The position numbers and the translations under genes are program-made. 8,455 bases of DNA from an uncultured bacterium (GTDB taxonomy: Bacteria > Bacillota > Clostridia > Lachnospirales > Lachnospiraceae): contig CAJMMS010000067.1 of the NCBI GenBank assembly GCA_905214675.1, positions 1 through 8,455 on the forward strand, in the 5' to 3' direction. Under the pieces are notes generated by a model. That model was not told the DNA's origin and made no database searches. It saw nothing but the letters and a program-made list of their open reading frames with translations. Below, piece after piece: positions 7,060-8,455 of the stretch. Each line of letters starts with the position of its first letter. Within the stretch, counting starts at the first letter, position 1.

Positions 7060-8455
7060 TTATTTTGCTACGATGTTTACAATCTTCTTCGGAACATAGA
7101 TTTCTTTGATAATGTTTCCGGAAAGTTTGTCACCAAGTGCTTCTTTCGCTTTTGCAATTGCATCTTCTTTGCTGATGTCAACCGGAATGGAGATGACTGC
7201 TTTTGTCTTGCCGTTTACCTGTACCGGAATCTCCACTTCATCATCTTTCATTGCCTCTTCATCATGAGCCGGCCATTCGTGGTGGAATACGGAATCGGTA
7301 TGGCCAAGTGCCTCCCAGAGCTCTTCTCCCATATGCGGTGCAAATGGTGCCAGAAGCAGAACGACTGATTCCAGAGTCTCTTTGTCCATGCCGCCTTCTT
7401 TCTTGGCGATTGTGATCAGGTTGTTGTTGCACTCCATGAATCCGGAAATAACCGTATTCAGGCTGAAGCTTTCCAGACGGGTTGTGATCATGTGGATCAT
7501 CTTATGGCGAGCTTTGATCATCTCTTTACTTGCTGTGATATTTTTATCTTTGTTGTCCATAACCAGGTTCCAGAAACGGGAGAGGAAACGGTATACACCT
7601 TCGATACCGCGGTCATCCCACTCAGCATCCAGTTCTGGCGGACCTACAAACAATTCATACATTCTCAGGGAATCGCAGCCGTAATCGCGTACCAGATCAT
7701 CCGGAGAAATGACATTTCCTTTGGACTTACTCATCTTGATACCATTCTTACCGGTGATCATACCCTGGTTAAACAGTTTGTGGAATGGTTCATCAAAATC
7801 GATCACTCCGATATCATACAGGAACTTAGTATAGAAACGGGAGTACAGAAGATGCAGTACTGCATGCTCTACGCCGCCGATGTACATATCCACCGGAAGG
7901 TATTTGTCTGCTTTTTCTTTGGATACCAGTTCTTCGTTGTTATGTGAATCTACATAACGCAGGAAGTACCAGGAAGAACCTGCCCACTGAGGCATGGTGT
8001 TTGTCTCACGTTTTGCATCTGCTCCACATTTCGGGCATTTGCAGTTTACCCAGTCTTCGATCGCTGCCAGCGGTGATTCGCCGGTACCGGTCGGTTCATA
8101 AGATTCTACATCCGGCAGACGCAGCGGAAGCTCTTCTTCCGGAACCGGAACGTTTCCGCATTTCGGGCAGTGTACGATCGGGATTGGCTCGCCCCAGTAA
8201 CGCTGACGGGAGAATACCCAGTCACGCAGTTTGTAGTTGACGGTTTTGTGTCCGATGCCCATCTTCTCAATGATATGCGGAGCTTCTTTTTTCAGGACTG
8301 CAGACTCCATACCATTCCAGTCACCGGAATTGATCATAGTTCCGGATGCCTCGGTATAGGCTTCGGTCATATTTTCAATCTCTTTGCCGTCTTTTGCGAT
8401 AACCTGGATGATCGGGATATCGAATTTCTTAGCGAACTCAAAGTCACGGTCATCG
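7060..8455 (-). CDS. leuS: Leucyl-tRNA synthetase, C-terminal 464 residues (5' end outside window)
   Basis: Class I aminoacyl-tRNA synthetase that charges tRNA-Leu in the cytoplasm. The frame is open to the right edge, so the ATG at 8370 is internal (MTEAYTEASG follows IEN). Bacterial LeuRS is about 800-870 aa, so slightly more than half is present. In window numbering: DDRDFEFAKKF at 1-11 is the end of the editing (CP1) domain motif HDxRD; WVFSRQRYWGEPIP at 79-92; a zinc-like module with CPKC at 96-99 and CKCPKC at 138-143; TMPQWAGSSWYFLRY at about 153-167; IGGVEHAVLHLLYSRF at 192-207; the catalytic KMSKS loop at 240-244 (nt 7723-7737), followed by KGNVISPDDLV. The helical anticodon-binding domain and the C-terminal tRNA-binding domain (VQVNGKTKAVI, ending VNIVAK) complete it. 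No defect seen. Confidence 0.97.
   Translation of the reverse strand, partial: DDRDFEFAKKFDIPIIQVIAKDGKEIENMTEAYTEASGTMINSGDWNGMESAVLKKEAPHIIEKMGIGHKTVNYKLRDWVFSRQRYWGEPIPIVHCPKCGNVPVPEEELPLRLPDVESYEPTGTGESPLAAIEDWVNCKCPKCGADAKRETNTMPQWAGSSWYFLRYVDSHNNEELVSKEKADKYLPVDMYIGGVEHAVLHLLYSRFYTKFLYDIGVIDFDEPFHKLFNQGMITGKNGIKMSKSKGNVISPDDLVRDYGCDSLRMYELFVGPPELDAEWDDRGIEGVYRFLSRFWNLVMDNKDKNITASKEMIKARHKMIHMITTRLESFSLNTVISGFMECNNNLITIAKKEGGMDKETLESVVLLLAPFAPHMGEELWEALGHTDSVFHHEWPAHDEEAMKDDEVEIPVQVNGKTKAVISIPVDISKEDAIAKAKEALGDKLSGNIIKEIYVPKKIVNIVAK

Noticed and set aside
7492..7947. Plus-strand open frames opposite leuS (for example 151 codons at 7492-7947)
   Set aside because: Shadows of the LeuRS frame, which contains KMSKS and other class I motifs; no independent coding signal.

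Overview
The window looks like a chromosomal segment of a gut-type low-GC Firmicute, most likely Lachnospiraceae. This rests on the protein types (secreted M60 peptidase with CBM32/NPCBM/FIVAR modules, clostridial-style RqcH, bacterial LeuRS), the strong AGGAGG ribosome binding site and the moderate AT content. No marker gene fixes genus or species, so the assignment is inference.

Layout. Positions 1-4024 (minus) hold the N-terminal 1341 codons of a very large secreted M60/enhancin-family metallopeptidase. Its 3' end lies beyond the left edge, and its 3'-proximal part here contains a 74-residue-period FIVAR repeat with a perfect 55-nt duplication. Positions 4025-4241 are a divergent intergenic region with a candidate promoter for each direction and a structured leader in front of the rightward gene. 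Positions 4242-5984 (plus) encode a complete 580-residue RqcH/NFACT (FbpA-like) ribosome-quality-control protein. A near-perfect bidirectional terminator hairpin (about 5988-6038) separates it from a convergent minus-strand gene (6015-7019) for a 334-residue UPF0104/MprF-flippase-like membrane protein, whose last six codons and stop lie inside the hairpin. Upstream of that gene, on the same strand, is the C-terminal 464 residues of leucyl-tRNA synthetase (7060-8455); its 5' end lies beyond the right edge.

How the genes relate. leuS and the membrane protein gene are 40 nt apart and probably co-transcribed leftward, ending at the shared terminator. rqcH (nascent-chain Ala-tailing on stalled 60S-like 50S subunits) and leuS (tRNA charging) are housekeeping translation genes. 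The M60 protease is an outward-facing glycoprotein/mucin-degrading enzyme with no neighbouring glycan genes in view, so it looks like an accessory gene beside conserved core genes.

Most interesting signals: (i) the rqcH leader can form two stems in H-type pseudoknot order, the second covering the edge of the Shine-Dalgarno sequence, a candidate cis-regulatory RNA; (ii) RqcH has Glu-Arg where the family's DR motif is expected; (iii) the modular M60 protein with a recently duplicated FIVAR segment; (iv) a membrane-protein gene with no visible Shine-Dalgarno sequence. I saw no CRISPR array, tRNA, rRNA, transposase or att site.
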